Shown: positions 52,947-61,987 of the stretch, one piece after another
Position numbering within the stretch: position 1 is the first letter of the stretch
How the letters are laid out: each line of letters starts with the position of its first letter
NCBI RefSeq assembly: GCF_042610425.1
Contig: NZ_JBGJZM010000003.1
Location: forward strand, 124,001 to 188,000
DNA: 64,000 bases
Origin: Ectobacillus sp042610425
GTDB lineage: Bacteria; Bacillota; Bacilli; Bacillales; Bacillaceae_G
Reading direction: 5' to 3'
Translations under genes and position numbers: made by a program
Notes under the pieces: model-generated
Databases searched by the model: none
Told to the model about the DNA's origin: nothing
What the model saw: the letters and a program-made list of their open reading frames with translations, nothing else

Positions 52947-54551
52947 ATGAGAATATATGAACTTGTAACGATTCCGTTTTTAAAAGGAATGAATATAATT
53001 GCAGGAGAATCTGGGAAAAATCGAGAGGTTTTTCATGTAAATATGATGGATGCACCTGATATTATTCAGTATCTAAAGCCGAATGAATTACTTGTAACAA
53101 CGGCATATCATTTTAAAGATAAACCAGAGCTTCTTACGAGTTTGGTACAATCGATGGCAAAGCAAGAATGTGCTGGGCTTGGCATTAAAACAAAACGGTT
53201 TTTACAGGAGATACCTGAAGAAGTGATTGGTTTAGCAAATCAATTAGACTTCCCCATTATTGAACTCCCTCCCCAGCTATCTCTTGGACAGATTGTTAAT
53301 CAAACGTTAAGTATCATTCTTGATAAACGGGCCGATGAATTAACAAATGTGATGGAAATACATAAGCATTTCTCTAACCTCGTGATGAGTGGGGAAGGTA
53401 TGCAGAAGTTGATAGAAAGCTTGTCTGAAACAATTTCCTGTCCCATCTCACTATTTAATCAATTTTTAAAGCCTATCTATTATTCACAATCATTTATAGA
53501 GTTTTTATCTGTAGTTAAAAAACATCAATCTCTCGGATTTAGCTTTTCAATGCCCAACACGACCTTCTTTTCTTTTTCTATTTTATCCAGTAAGTCCGCA
53601 TATTCGGTGTTTCCCATTTACATTAGTGAAAAAAAGATTGGATTTCTAGCAATTCAGGGAGAAATTCAAAGCCGTGATTACATGACTACCTTAACGATTG
53701 AGCAGGCTACAAATGTTCTTTCATTTGCACTTTTAAAAGAAGATGCGTTAAAACAATATACGAGAAGAATACGAAACGATTTTTTCATCAATTTTACGAA
53801 TGGTGCCTATTCTACATCGGAAGAAATTATAAATAGAGCGAAAGAATTTTCCTTAGAAAATGAAAATACATACATTTGTGTAGCGGGTATGCTTGATGAA
53901 AATGAAATTATAATGAGCTATACCAAGCATAAAATGAAAATGGATTTAATCTATGAATTTCTAGAAGAAGAACTCTCTGATTCTTTCATCCCCGTTTTCA
54001 CAAAAGGGGAAATGTGTATCTTACTATACAAAATAAAGGAATCTGTAGCAGATGCGAACGCTTATATTTCTTCGTCTCTTCGGTATTTACAAATGAAGGT
54101 AGCTAGTTACTTTGGTTATACGATTTCATTTGGGGTTAGTAATATGTGCACGAATTTCTTGAATGTAAATGGTGCTTTAAAAGAAGCTACGGATGCACTT
54201 CAAGAAGGAAGACTTTCTAAAAAAACTACAGTGATTCAATTTTACCGAACGAAGGATATTATGGAGCTGCTTCGAACAATTCCTCAAGATGATCTAAAAA
54301 ACTTTTGTTCATACGTATTGCAAAATTTTACAGACACGATTGAATCACAAACACTTCTACAAACACTGTCCGTATATTTAGAAACAAATTTTCAAATTTC
54401 AGAGACCGCTAAAAAATTATTTGTTCATCGAAATACAGTTATATATCGATTAGAAAAATGTGAAGAACTACTTGGGAGAAGTTTAAAAGATGGGGAAACC
54501 ACGTTGCAAATACGAGTTGCTTTGCGTATTAAAACATTATTAGACATATAA
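52947..54551 (+). CDS. pucR: PucR family purine catabolism regulator
   Basis: The start is ATG 52947, 7 bases after GTAGGGGTG; the frame is open to 52908. A 534-residue protein: an N-terminal PucR domain (about 5-125, MMDAPDIIQYLKPNELLVTT), a central GGDEF-like CdaR-type domain, and a C-terminal helix-turn-helix (SETAKKLFVHRNTVIYRLEK, about 483-502). B. subtilis PucR activates ureide genes in response to allantoin-type effectors and represses others. It is divergent from the catabolic operon. Confidence 0.92.
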   Translation: MRIYELVTIPFLKGMNIIAGESGKNREVFHVNMMDAPDIIQYLKPNELLVTTAYHFKDKPELLTSLVQSMAKQECAGLGIKTKRFLQEIPEEVIGLANQLDFPIIELPPQLSLGQIVNQTLSIILDKRADELTNVMEIHKHFSNLVMSGEGMQKLIESLSETISCPISLFNQFLKPIYYSQSFIEFLSVVKKHQSLGFSFSMPNTTFFSFSILSSKSAYSVFPIYISEKKIGFLAIQGEIQSRDYMTTLTIEQATNVLSFALLKEDALKQYTRRIRNDFFINFTNGAYSTSEEIINRAKEFSLENENTYICVAGMLDENEIIMSYTKHKMKMDLIYEFLEEELSDSFIPVFTKGEMCILLYKIKESVADANAYISSSLRYLQMKVASYFGYTISFGVSNMCTNFLNVNGALKEATDALQEGRLSKKTTVIQFYRTKDIMELLRTIPQDDLKNFCSYVLQNFTDTIESQTLLQTLSVYLETNFQISETAKKLFVHRNTVIYRLEKCEELLGRSLKDGETTLQIRVALRIKTLLDI

Positions 54552-54560
54552 ATAATCTGC

Positions 54561-54601
54561 AAAAAGCTTGGCGATCATGTAATGATTGCCAAGCTTTTTT
54601 T
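54561..54601 (+). terminator. Terminator after pucR
   Basis: Stem AAAAAGCTTGGC / GCCAAGCTTTTT with a 15-base loop that can pair further (ATCAT / ATGAT), T7 tail. Confidence 0.85.
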
Positions 54602-54725
54602 GTAAATAGACCTTTCGCTTTATGCAAATTGCATAGTAAGCACCGCTGGAATTGGATGAAATTCTAATGACAATCATTTGAATATGGATTATTATGTTAA
54701 TAATAATTACATTATTTGTAATGTT

Positions 54726-54734
54726 TTCTAACAA
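54726..54734 (-). promoter_or_regulatory. Purine-regulator box at the permease operon
   Basis: TTCTAACAA, the complement of TTGTTAGAA, 57 bases upstream of the permease start codon. Confidence 0.5.
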
Positions 54735-54790
54735 ACAGGATGGCTGATGTGATATTTTGTATCAAAATAATATTGGGAGGGAGCTTTTCT

Positions 54791-56107
54791 ATGACAACAG
54801 AGCACAATGGTCAATCGAAGGTGTTTTCTTTGGGGTTACAGCACGTTCTCGCGATGTATGCAGGTGCCATTTTAGTTCCATTAATCGTAGGTAAGGCATT
54901 GAAGTTTACTCCTGAACAGTTAGCTTACCTGATTGCTATTGATTTATTAACATGTGGAATTGCTACGCTACTCCAAGCGTGGAAAAATCGCTTTTTTGGA
55001 ATTGGACTCCCTGTAGTTTTAGGAACTTCATTTGTAGCTGTTACTCCTATGATTTCAATTGGAACAACCTATGGAATTGCTGCTATATATGGATCTATTA
55101 TTGCAGCAGGGTTATTCATTGTCGTATTCGCAGGATTATACGGAAAGCTTGTAGCTTTATTTCCACCTGTTGTAACCGGCTCTGTAGTAGTCATAATTGG
55201 ATTATCGTTAGTACCTACAGGTATTAGAAATATGGGCGGAGGTGTAAATAGTCCTGATTTTGGATCGATACAAAATATCATTCTTTCGTTTGGTGTTTTA
55301 CTTATCATTTTAATCCTAAATCGGTATTTGAAAGGATTTATGCAATCCATATCTGTATTAATTGGAATTATATTAGGAACAGTTGCAGCTTCTTTTATGG
55401 GGAAAATGAATTTTGCAGCTGTAGCAGGAGCCTCTTGGTTCCATATGCCCACTCCGTTTTATTTTGGTACACCAACCTTTGAAATTGTTCCAGTGTTAAC
55501 AATGGTTCTAGTAGGAACCGTTATTCTTGTGGAATCAACAGGTGCATTTTTAGCACTTGAAAAAATATGTAATGTAGATTTAACGGAAAAGGATATTACG
55601 CGGGGATACCGCGCTGAGGGTTTGTCGTTTATATTAGGAGGAATATTTAACGCTTTTCCGTATAGCACATTCGCGCAAAATGTCGGTCTCGTGCAATTGA
55701 CTGGAGTGAAAAAACGAAACGTTGTTGTATATGCTGGTTGTATTTTAATTGCTCTTGGATTGGTTCCAAAGATAGCTGCTCTTGCTACCCTTATTCCATC
55801 AGCAGTTTTAGGCGGTGCAACAGTTGTCATGTTTGGAATGGTTGTTTCCTCCGGAATAAAAATATTGACTGAAGTTGATTTTTCAAATAATAACAATCTT
55901 CTTGTAATTGCATGCTCTGTCTCATTAGGTTTGGGTGCGACAGTGGTTCCAGATTTATTCAAAGGACTGCCTGAGGCTATTCGAATTATTGTAGGAGATG
56001 GAATTATTACCGGAAGCATTACAGCTATCTTGTTAAACCTATTCCTTTCAAAACGAAGCACGAAAAAAGATGAAGTTATTTCAGATGATAAAAAACTGAT
56101 GGCGTAA
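54791..56107 (+). CDS. pucK: NCS2 family xanthine/urate permease
   Basis: The start is ATG 54791 after GGGAGGGAG. A 438-residue permease with about 14 membrane segments. FSLGLQHVLAMYAGAILVPL, GLPVVLGTSFVAVTPM and FAQNVGLVQLTGVKKR (the NCS2 signature with QN) mark the nucleobase:cation symporter-2 family. The gene starts the uraD-uricase-pucM operon, which suggests urate or xanthine as substrate. pucJ and pucK of B. subtilis are equivalent candidates. Confidence 0.9.
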   Translation: MTTEHNGQSKVFSLGLQHVLAMYAGAILVPLIVGKALKFTPEQLAYLIAIDLLTCGIATLLQAWKNRFFGIGLPVVLGTSFVAVTPMISIGTTYGIAAIYGSIIAAGLFIVVFAGLYGKLVALFPPVVTGSVVVIIGLSLVPTGIRNMGGGVNSPDFGSIQNIILSFGVLLIILILNRYLKGFMQSISVLIGIILGTVAASFMGKMNFAAVAGASWFHMPTPFYFGTPTFEIVPVLTMVLVGTVILVESTGAFLALEKICNVDLTEKDITRGYRAEGLSFILGGIFNAFPYSTFAQNVGLVQLTGVKKRNVVVYAGCILIALGLVPKIAALATLIPSAVLGGATVVMFGMVVSSGIKILTEVDFSNNNNLLVIACSVSLGLGATVVPDLFKGLPEAIRIIVGDGIITGSITAILLNLFLSKRSTKKDEVISDDKKLMA

Positions 56108-56132
56108 AGCTCATGTAGAGGTGATCTAAACC

Positions 56133-56630
56133 GTGATAACACTCCGTTCCTTAAATGAAACAAGTAACGATGAGTTTACAGCTATGCTAGGTGGTATATT
56201 TGAACATTCATCGTGGATTGCAGCCAAGGCAGCCATATCAAAACCCTTTACTTCGTTAGAGGAGTTGCATGCAGCGATGGTTGCCATTGTTAAGCATGCG
56301 ACAAATGAGGAGAAGCTTTTGCTTATTCAAAAGCATCCAAATCTAGGGGAAAGGGTGGCAATGAGCAAGGATTCGAATGTAGAACAACAGGGAGCAGGGC
56401 TAAAGGAACTCACAGTAGAGGAATATAATCGTTTTCTTGCGCTTAACGAGAGGTACATGAAGAAGTTTGGCTTTCCCTTTATCCTAGCAGTCAAAGGGAA
56501 AGATAAACAGGATATTTATAAGGCGATGGAAACAAGAGTGAACCATTCACAACTAGTTGAGTTTGAGACGGCACTGTCGGAAATCTATAAAATTGCTTTC
56601 TTTCGTTTACAGGAAAAAATAATCTATTAG
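56133..56630 (+). CDS. uraD: OHCU decarboxylase
   Basis: A 165-residue protein with a GTG start behind AGAGGTGAT. LIQKHPNLGERVAMSKDS contains the catalytic His, GLKELTVEEYNRFLALNERYMKKFGFPF the conserved helix (given here as FLALNERYMKKFGFPF), and FILAVKGK follows. It decarboxylates 2-oxo-4-hydroxy-4-carboxy-5-ureidoimidazoline to S-allantoin. In B. subtilis this domain is fused to urate oxidase in PucL; here it is separate. Confidence 0.92.
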   Translation: MITLRSLNETSNDEFTAMLGGIFEHSSWIAAKAAISKPFTSLEELHAAMVAIVKHATNEEKLLLIQKHPNLGERVAMSKDSNVEQQGAGLKELTVEEYNRFLALNERYMKKFGFPFILAVKGKDKQDIYKAMETRVNHSQLVEFETALSEIYKIAFFRLQEKIIY

Positions 56631-56643
56631 GGGGGACATTGCG

Positions 56644-57627
56644 ATGAAAAATAAATCATCCGAACAAACACTTTGTTATGGGAAGGGAGATGTGTTCGCC
56701 TATCGAACGTATGTAAAACCGTTAATAGGTATACAGAACATACCAGAGTCCGATTTTTCGGGTAGGGGGAACATTCTATTTGGCTTAAATGTAAAGGTAG
56801 CGGTTTCCGGAAAACAATTCATTCCTTCGTTTACAGATGGAGATAATTCCATGGTTGTGGCAACAGATTCAATGAAGAATTTTATTCAAAGACACTTAGG
56901 CCGCTATGAGGGTTCTACGTCCGAGGGGTTTGTAGCATATGTAGCGGAGCAATTCTTAAAGACGTATTCGCATATTGAAAGCATTTCCATGATTGCAGAG
57001 GATGTCCCATTTGAACCTGTGACAGAAGCTTCATCGAAACAGTTGAAAACGAGCAATCTCGTTTTTAAGAGATCTCGAAATGAACGGGTCCAATCCCAAA
57101 TTGAAATGACGCGTTCGGAGGATGGTACCGAGATTTTGAAGCAGAGTAGTGCGATTCTTGATTTGCAGTTAATTAAAGTAAGTGGGAATTCCTTTGTTGG
57201 CTTTATTCGTGATGAGTACACGACTTTACCTGAAGACGGAAATCGTCCGCTATTTATCTATTTGAATATTCATTGGGTGTATGAAGAAACAGAAGATGCA
57301 TTTGGTAATAATCCGTTCAACTATGTTGCGGCGGAACAAATTAAAGATATTGCTTCTTCGACTTTTCATGAATTAGAAACACCTTCGATTCAAAATTTAA
57401 TTTATGAGATTGGTAGCCGTATTCTAACGAGGTTCCCGCAATTATTAGAAGTAACATTTGAATCACAAAATCATACATGGGAAACGGTTGTGGAAGAAAT
57501 ACCTGGATCCATTGGAAAAGTTTATACGGAACCGCGACCACCTTATGGGTTCCAAGTATTCACTGTTACGAAAGAAAATATGAATTATGCAACGAATAGT
57601 GCTACGGAAGAGACGACACTTGGGTAA
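56644..57627 (+). CDS. pucL: Urate oxidase (uricase)
   Basis: A 327-residue cofactor-free oxidase of the T-fold family. YGKGDVFAYRTYVKPL (catalytic Lys, about residue 15) and MVVATDSMKNFIQRHL (catalytic Thr, about residue 74) form the dyad, and FEVTFESQNHTWETV-like segment EVTFESQNHTWE (about 276) holds the substrate-site Gln/Asn. It oxidises urate to 5-hydroxyisourate. It lies between uraD and pucM. RBS GGGGGGAC, 5 bases from the ATG. Confidence 0.94.
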   Translation: MKNKSSEQTLCYGKGDVFAYRTYVKPLIGIQNIPESDFSGRGNILFGLNVKVAVSGKQFIPSFTDGDNSMVVATDSMKNFIQRHLGRYEGSTSEGFVAYVAEQFLKTYSHIESISMIAEDVPFEPVTEASSKQLKTSNLVFKRSRNERVQSQIEMTRSEDGTEILKQSSAILDLQLIKVSGNSFVGFIRDEYTTLPEDGNRPLFIYLNIHWVYEETEDAFGNNPFNYVAAEQIKDIASSTFHELETPSIQNLIYEIGSRILTRFPQLLEVTFESQNHTWETVVEEIPGSIGKVYTEPRPPYGFQVFTVTKENMNYATNSATEETTLG

Positions 57628-57638
57628 AAGGAGAGCTT

Positions 57639-57992
57639 ATGTCAGGACTAACAACTCATGTTTTAGATATAGCGAGCGGTCAGCCAGCTATTCATGTAAA
57701 AATTGAACTTTATATGTTACGACTTCAAAAGCGGGAATGGCTGAAAACAGTAGTGACAAATGGAGACGGAAGACTTGATTTCCCTTTGCTTTTTTCAGAG
57801 GAAATGGCTGCATGCGAATACGAACTTGTTTTTTATATTGGTGATTATTTTAAAGGACTAGGGGTAAAGCTACTGGAACCACCTTTTCTAGATAAAGTTC
57901 CCGTTCGATTTGGCATTTCGGACCTTGCGTTTCATTATCATGTCCCGTTGTTGATCTCACCTTATGGGTATCAGGTTTATAGGGGAAGTTAA
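57639..57992 (+). CDS. pucM: 5-Hydroxyisourate hydrolase
   Basis: A 117-residue transthyretin-related protein. LTTHVLDIASGQPA (catalytic His near residue 6), LVFYIGDYFKG, FHYHVPLLISPYGYQVYRGS with the diagnostic C-terminal YRGS. It hydrolyses 5-hydroxyisourate to OHCU. Last gene of the permease operon. RBS AAAGGAGA. Confidence 0.95.
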   Translation: MSGLTTHVLDIASGQPAIHVKIELYMLRLQKREWLKTVVTNGDGRLDFPLLFSEEMAACEYELVFYIGDYFKGLGVKLLEPPFLDKVPVRFGISDLAFHYHVPLLISPYGYQVYRGS

Positions 57993-58027
57993 GAAAATCT
58001 ATAATCATTTGCTAGTGAAGTAAAAAA

Positions 58028-58063
58028 ACCACCTCAACTCCAAATTGGAAGCTGAGGTGGTTT
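58028..58063. terminator. Bidirectional terminator
   Basis: Stem AACCACCTCA / TGAGGTGGTT with an inner stem (CTCC.../GGAAG), between pucM and the convergent doxX gene. Confidence 0.8.
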
Positions 58064-58087
58064 CATTTATATCTATATGCTATTTTG

Positions 58088-58606
58088 TTACGCTACCCTT
58101 TTAGAACCATCTGAATCCGGTGAACTTGGGGATTTAGAGAATAGATGAATGTTATATTTTGCAAGTAAGCCATCAACGCCCCATTTTCCAGCATTCGCAC
58201 CAGCTAATAAGATAAACATAGAAAGAAGCACTAACTGTGGATTTGTACTCGTTGTACCACTAAACATATAGGCAAAGTTCATAACCATTCCAAAGAATAC
58301 AGCGGTTCTTGGTAAGAAACCAATAATAAGGCCTAATCCTACTAATAATTCTCCCCAAGGTACTAAGAAGTTAAATAATCCAACGTTAGGTATAGCAAAA
58401 TGGGTAAGGAAGCTTGCCCACCAAGCTTGTACAGCAGGATGCGCACCAGTAGCATTCTTAATAGCTCCCTTTAAGAAAGCGTTTGCGTCAAATCCACCGG
58501 TTAGCTTTTCATATCCTGATGTAATAAATTCGTATCCTACATATAAACGAAATACCAATACTAAAATAGCTGCATACTTATTGTTGCGAAGAAATTGAAG
58601 AACCAT
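58088..58606 (-). CDS. DoxX family protein, paralogue 1
   Basis: A 172-residue membrane protein with four helices. LRLYVGYEFITSGYEKLTGG-type N terminus (here FRLYVGYEFITSGYEKLTGG), FLVPWGELLVGLGLIIGFLP and ANAGKWGVDGLL are DoxX features. It is nearly identical along its length to the protein at 61099-61626 but quite different from the short DoxX at 31128. DoxX proteins act in thiol/quinone-related membrane redox processes; the exact role is unknown. RBS GGGGG(T)A. Confidence 0.87.
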   Translation of the reverse strand: MVLQFLRNNKYAAILVLVFRLYVGYEFITSGYEKLTGGFDANAFLKGAIKNATGAHPAVQAWWASFLTHFAIPNVGLFNFLVPWGELLVGLGLIIGFLPRTAVFFGMVMNFAYMFSGTTSTNPQLVLLSMFILLAGANAGKWGVDGLLAKYNIHLFSKSPSSPDSDGSKRVA

Positions 58607-58852
58607 AAGAGTACCCCCTGTAATAAGTTTAGTAAGGAATTTTTATATATTTCCTTCCTGTTAGTATGATACTATACATTTTTACGAGAAAGAGGTTCTA
58701 AATGTGACGATTTTATTGGTTTAGTTTGACAATAATTTGAACGGTAGAATTCACAAAATGCCCAGATAGATTCTTACTTGGCATTTGATTCTGCCAAGGA
58801 CATATTACATGTTGTTTTGTGATTAGGAAACATAAACACCTTCCAGTTAACA

Positions 58853-58874
58853 AATACTGTTTATAAACAGTATT
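58853..58874. promoter_or_regulatory. Perfect 22-bp palindrome upstream of the permease
   Basis: AATACTGTTTA-TAAACAGTATT, directly upstream of the RBS (GGAGG at 58881) of the amino-acid permease gene, an operator candidate. Confidence 0.65.
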
Positions 58875-58892
58875 CATCTAGGAGGAATCAAC

Positions 58893-60299
58893 TTGAGCAA
58901 AGGACTTTCCGTGTGGACGATGGCGATGATGGCGTTTGGTACGGTGATTGGTGGTTCGTTTTTTCTAGGAGTTTCGTTAGCTGTGCGAGAAGCAGGCCCT
59001 GCTGTAATCATTTCCTTTATCATTGGCGGTGCATTGGTTTATATGATTCTTTATTCACTTTCCGAACTGACTGTAGCAGATCCACAAACAGGATCCTTCC
59101 GGGCGTATGCAGAGCATGCTTTTGGCAGAGGTACAGGGTTTGTTGTTGGTTGGGTATATTGGACAGGGCTCGTTCTTGCAATGTCGAGTGAAGCGACGGC
59201 GGTCTCGATTTTTATAAAAGGATGGTTTCCTTCTCTTTCCCTGACTTTGATTGGTGCCGTCATAATCATCGGGGTAACTCTTCTGAATCTTATTGGAACG
59301 GAGCGTCTAGGTAAGTTAGAAAGTGCACTTGCTGCGATAAAGGTGTTTGCTATTGTGGGCTTCATTATTCTTGGCGTAGCATTAATTGCGGGCTGGAATC
59401 GAACAAGCATAGGTGCAGGCACTACTCTGAATGAGCCGCTGCTTCCAAATGGTATAAGTGGTATTGCCGGAAGTATGCTAATTGTAATGTTTATCTATGC
59501 AGGGTTTGAAGTGATTGGGCTTGCTGCATCTGAGGCAAGCAATCCGAAGGTTACCGTACCGCGGGCGATTCGTTTTACGGTATTTGGTTTAATCGGGCTG
59601 TATCTTGCATCTATTATGGTTTTGTTGCCCCTCGTTCAGGCAAGAAATCTAACAGGGGATGCAAGTCCATTTGTGGTAGCACTTACGAGCCATGGGTTCG
59701 GCTGGGCAGGGAATGTCATTACGATTGTGCTAGTGACTGCTATTTTGTCTACGATGATTGCTTCGACATTTGGACTGGCTAGAATGCTGCGTTCACTAGC
59801 GGCAGAAGGACATGCTCCTTCATGGTTAGAGGGAAGGGGAAATATACCATACAAGGGAATTCTCGTTTCAGGTGCAGCGATGCTTGCAGGACTTGGGCTC
59901 GGGCTACTACTTCCAAAACAGGTATATTTGTTTTTAGTGAGCGCAGGAGGGTTTTCGCTTTTATTTACATATATTGTGATCATTGCTTCCCACTTGAAGC
60001 TTCGAAAGAATAGACAGTGTACGGGAGAAACTATGTGCCAGGTACCAGGTTATCCTTTTGCCTCTTGGTTTACACTAATCAGTTTGGTTGCTATTGTAGC
60101 AAGTATGCCGCTAGTACCTGGGCAAGGAACAGGGCTAGTAGCGGGCCTAGCATTACTTGTTTTTTATACTACTGTATATGGAATCATGAAAGTCACAGCA
60201 GTAGAAAAAAGAAAACAACCATTTCGATTAGAGTCACTAAATATGGAGGCATCCGAAGAGATTTTACCAGAAATAAACGAAGAAAAGTATGAGAAGTAG
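58893..60299 (+). CDS. Amino acid permease (APC superfamily)
   Basis: A 468-residue permease with 12 membrane segments and a TTG start behind TAGGAGGAA. WTMAMMAFGTVIGGSFFLG holds the helix 1 substrate-binding GxG region, FIYAGFEVIGLAASEASNP is the conserved helix 6/loop segment. The substrate cannot be named. The hydrophilic C terminus (about 35 residues) is Glu-rich. A 22-bp palindrome covers the leader. Confidence 0.88.
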   Translation: MSKGLSVWTMAMMAFGTVIGGSFFLGVSLAVREAGPAVIISFIIGGALVYMILYSLSELTVADPQTGSFRAYAEHAFGRGTGFVVGWVYWTGLVLAMSSEATAVSIFIKGWFPSLSLTLIGAVIIIGVTLLNLIGTERLGKLESALAAIKVFAIVGFIILGVALIAGWNRTSIGAGTTLNEPLLPNGISGIAGSMLIVMFIYAGFEVIGLAASEASNPKVTVPRAIRFTVFGLIGLYLASIMVLLPLVQARNLTGDASPFVVALTSHGFGWAGNVITIVLVTAILSTMIASTFGLARMLRSLAAEGHAPSWLEGRGNIPYKGILVSGAAMLAGLGLGLLLPKQVYLFLVSAGGFSLLFTYIVIIASHLKLRKNRQCTGETMCQVPGYPFASWFTLISLVAIVASMPLVPGQGTGLVAGLALLVFYTTVYGIMKVTAVEKRKQPFRLESLNMEASEEILPEINEEKYEK

Positions 60300-60382
60300 T
60301 CATCTATTCTTTTTGTTTCGAAACCCAAATGAATTTGTTAGTATAGTAAGAAAACATGATGGGTATGGAAAGAGGAAGAAAA

Positions 60383-61030
60383 ATGAATCATTTTGATGTT
60401 ATACTCTTGGATTTAGATGGCACTATTTCGGATCCGAAAGTTGGAATTGTTACTTCTATTCAATATGCGTTACATAAGATGGGAATTACAGAGGGGGACA
60501 CTAAAAAGCTAGAACTATTCATTGGCCCTCCTTTAAAGGAGTCATTTACTGAATTCTATGGATTTTCCGATGAGAAATGTAAGGAAGCAATAAGGTACTA
60601 CAGGGAATATTTTACGAAGCAAGGTATGTTTGAAAATGAATTGTATCCAGGATTTCGAGAATTAGTAGAGGACATAAAGCAACAGGGGAAGAAAGTATTT
60701 GTAGCAACATCTAAGCCTACAGAGTTTGCGACCAGTATTCTTAAATATTTTCAAATGGATTCATTGTTTGATGATGTGATTGGAAGTAATTTAGATGGGA
60801 CTCGTACTTCGAAGGCTGAAGTGATTGCACATATTATTCAAAAGTATCATTTGGACCCTGAATCTATTGTGATGATTGGAGATCGCAAATACGATATAGT
60901 AGGAGCAAACGAGAACCATATATCCTCGGTGGCGGTAACGTATGGGTTTGGTACGTTAGAAGAATTAACAGAAGCTACTCCATCATATATTGCAACCAGT
61001 GTTGCTGAATTACATATGCTTTTAGCATAA
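60383..61030 (+). CDS. HAD hydrolase, phosphoglycolate phosphatase-like
   Basis: The start is ATG 60383 after GAGGAAG. A 215-residue HAD phosphatase with a helical cap: VILLDLDGTISDPK (DxDGT, nucleophile and acid/base Asp), VATSKP (motif II), and VMIGDRKYDIVGANEN (motif IV). The sequence is of the Gph/5'-nucleotidase YorJ/YfnB-like type. Substrate not known. It lies between the permease and the second doxX. Confidence 0.88.
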   Translation: MNHFDVILLDLDGTISDPKVGIVTSIQYALHKMGITEGDTKKLELFIGPPLKESFTEFYGFSDEKCKEAIRYYREYFTKQGMFENELYPGFRELVEDIKQQGKKVFVATSKPTEFATSILKYFQMDSLFDDVIGSNLDGTRTSKAEVIAHIIQKYHLDPESIVMIGDRKYDIVGANENHISSVAVTYGFGTLEELTEATPSYIATSVAELHMLLA

Positions 61031-61077
61031 ATATAAGAAAACACCTCCACTTTGGAAGTGGAGGTGCTTTCTTATAT
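61031..61077. terminator. Bidirectional terminator
   Basis: ATAAGAAA-(A)-CACCTCCAC / GTGGAGGTG-(C)-TTTCTTAT with a short loop. The core resembles the terminator next to doxX paralogue 1. Confidence 0.85.
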
Positions 61078-61098
61078 TTATATTCATTAGATTGTTTG

Positions 61099-61626
61099 TT
61101 AAGCTACTCTTTTTGTACCATCGGAATGTGGAGTATTTGGTGCGCTTGGGAATTTAGGGAATATATGAATATTATAATGGTTGAGTAAGCCATCAACGCC
61201 CCATTTTCCAGCATTTGCACCAGCTAATAAGATAAACATAGAAAGGATTACTAATTGCGGGTTTGTACTAACTGTGCCACTAAACAGATAAGCAAAGTTC
61301 ATGACCATAGCAAAGAATACAGCAGTTTTTGGTAAGAAACCGATAATAAGTCCTAATCCTACTAATAATTCACCCCATGGTATTAAGAAATTAAATAATC
61401 CAACATTCGGTAGTGCAAAATGTGTGAGGAAGCTTGCCCACCAAGCCTGTACGGCAGGATGTGCGCCAGTAGCTTTCGCGATGCCGCCTTTTAAGAAACC
61501 GCTTGCATCAAAACCCCCAGTTAATTTTTCGTATCCAGATGTAATCCATTCGTATCCTACATATAAACGTAATACCAATATTAAAATAGCTGAATACTTA
61601 TTGTTACGAAGGAATTGAACGACCAT
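61099..61626 (-). CDS. DoxX family protein, paralogue 2
   Basis: The start is ATG 61626 (MVVQFLRNNKYSAIL), 7 bases after GAGGTG, and matches the start of paralogue 1; the frame is open to 61734. A 175-residue four-helix membrane protein, the great majority of residues identical to the 58088 gene, differing mainly in the C-terminal 25 residues (SAPNTPHSDGTKRVA). A TTTTAG-TATATT-CTAAAA dyad lies at 61683-61700 upstream. Confidence 0.87.
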   Translation of the reverse strand: MVVQFLRNNKYSAILILVLRLYVGYEWITSGYEKLTGGFDASGFLKGGIAKATGAHPAVQAWWASFLTHFALPNVGLFNFLIPWGELLVGLGLIIGFLPKTAVFFAMVMNFAYLFSGTVSTNPQLVILSMFILLAGANAGKWGVDGLLNHYNIHIFPKFPSAPNTPHSDGTKRVA

Positions 61627-61987
61627 TTTCATACACCTCTTTTTTGAGATAGTGAAGAAGTTATGCTCTATCACTTCTTCCCTTTTAGTATATTCTAAAA
61701 AATAATGGTAGGATGTCCCATCTGTTACAATCATGTTGACAAAATGTTACAAATTATTGAAAAGCATTCTCAAAAGCAGATAGGCTGATTCATTTGTTCC
61801 GTTCACGGAAAAGTAAGAAACGTTCATTATGTAATAGAGTAGGAGATGGTACAGTTTAATTAAATAGTAGTAGATTCAAATAGGATGTTCAGACCAAGGT
61901 TCTTTACATAATCCGAATTATAAGAACGGAAAATAGATGGATACGTCCTTGTTCGACAAACTTAAATGAATGAAAAGGAGAGTTGAT
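61627..61987. other. Divergent intergenic region
   Basis: About 360 bases between doxX paralogue 2 and the flavodoxin gene. It holds the dyad at 61683-61700 and AT-rich promoter sequence. No small ORF with an RBS was seen. Confidence 0.45.

Noticed and set aside
54540..54790. Possible purine riboswitch before the purine permease
   Set aside because: No conserved purine-aptamer junction or loop-loop motif was found; only a terminator of the upstream gene and a candidate PucR box.
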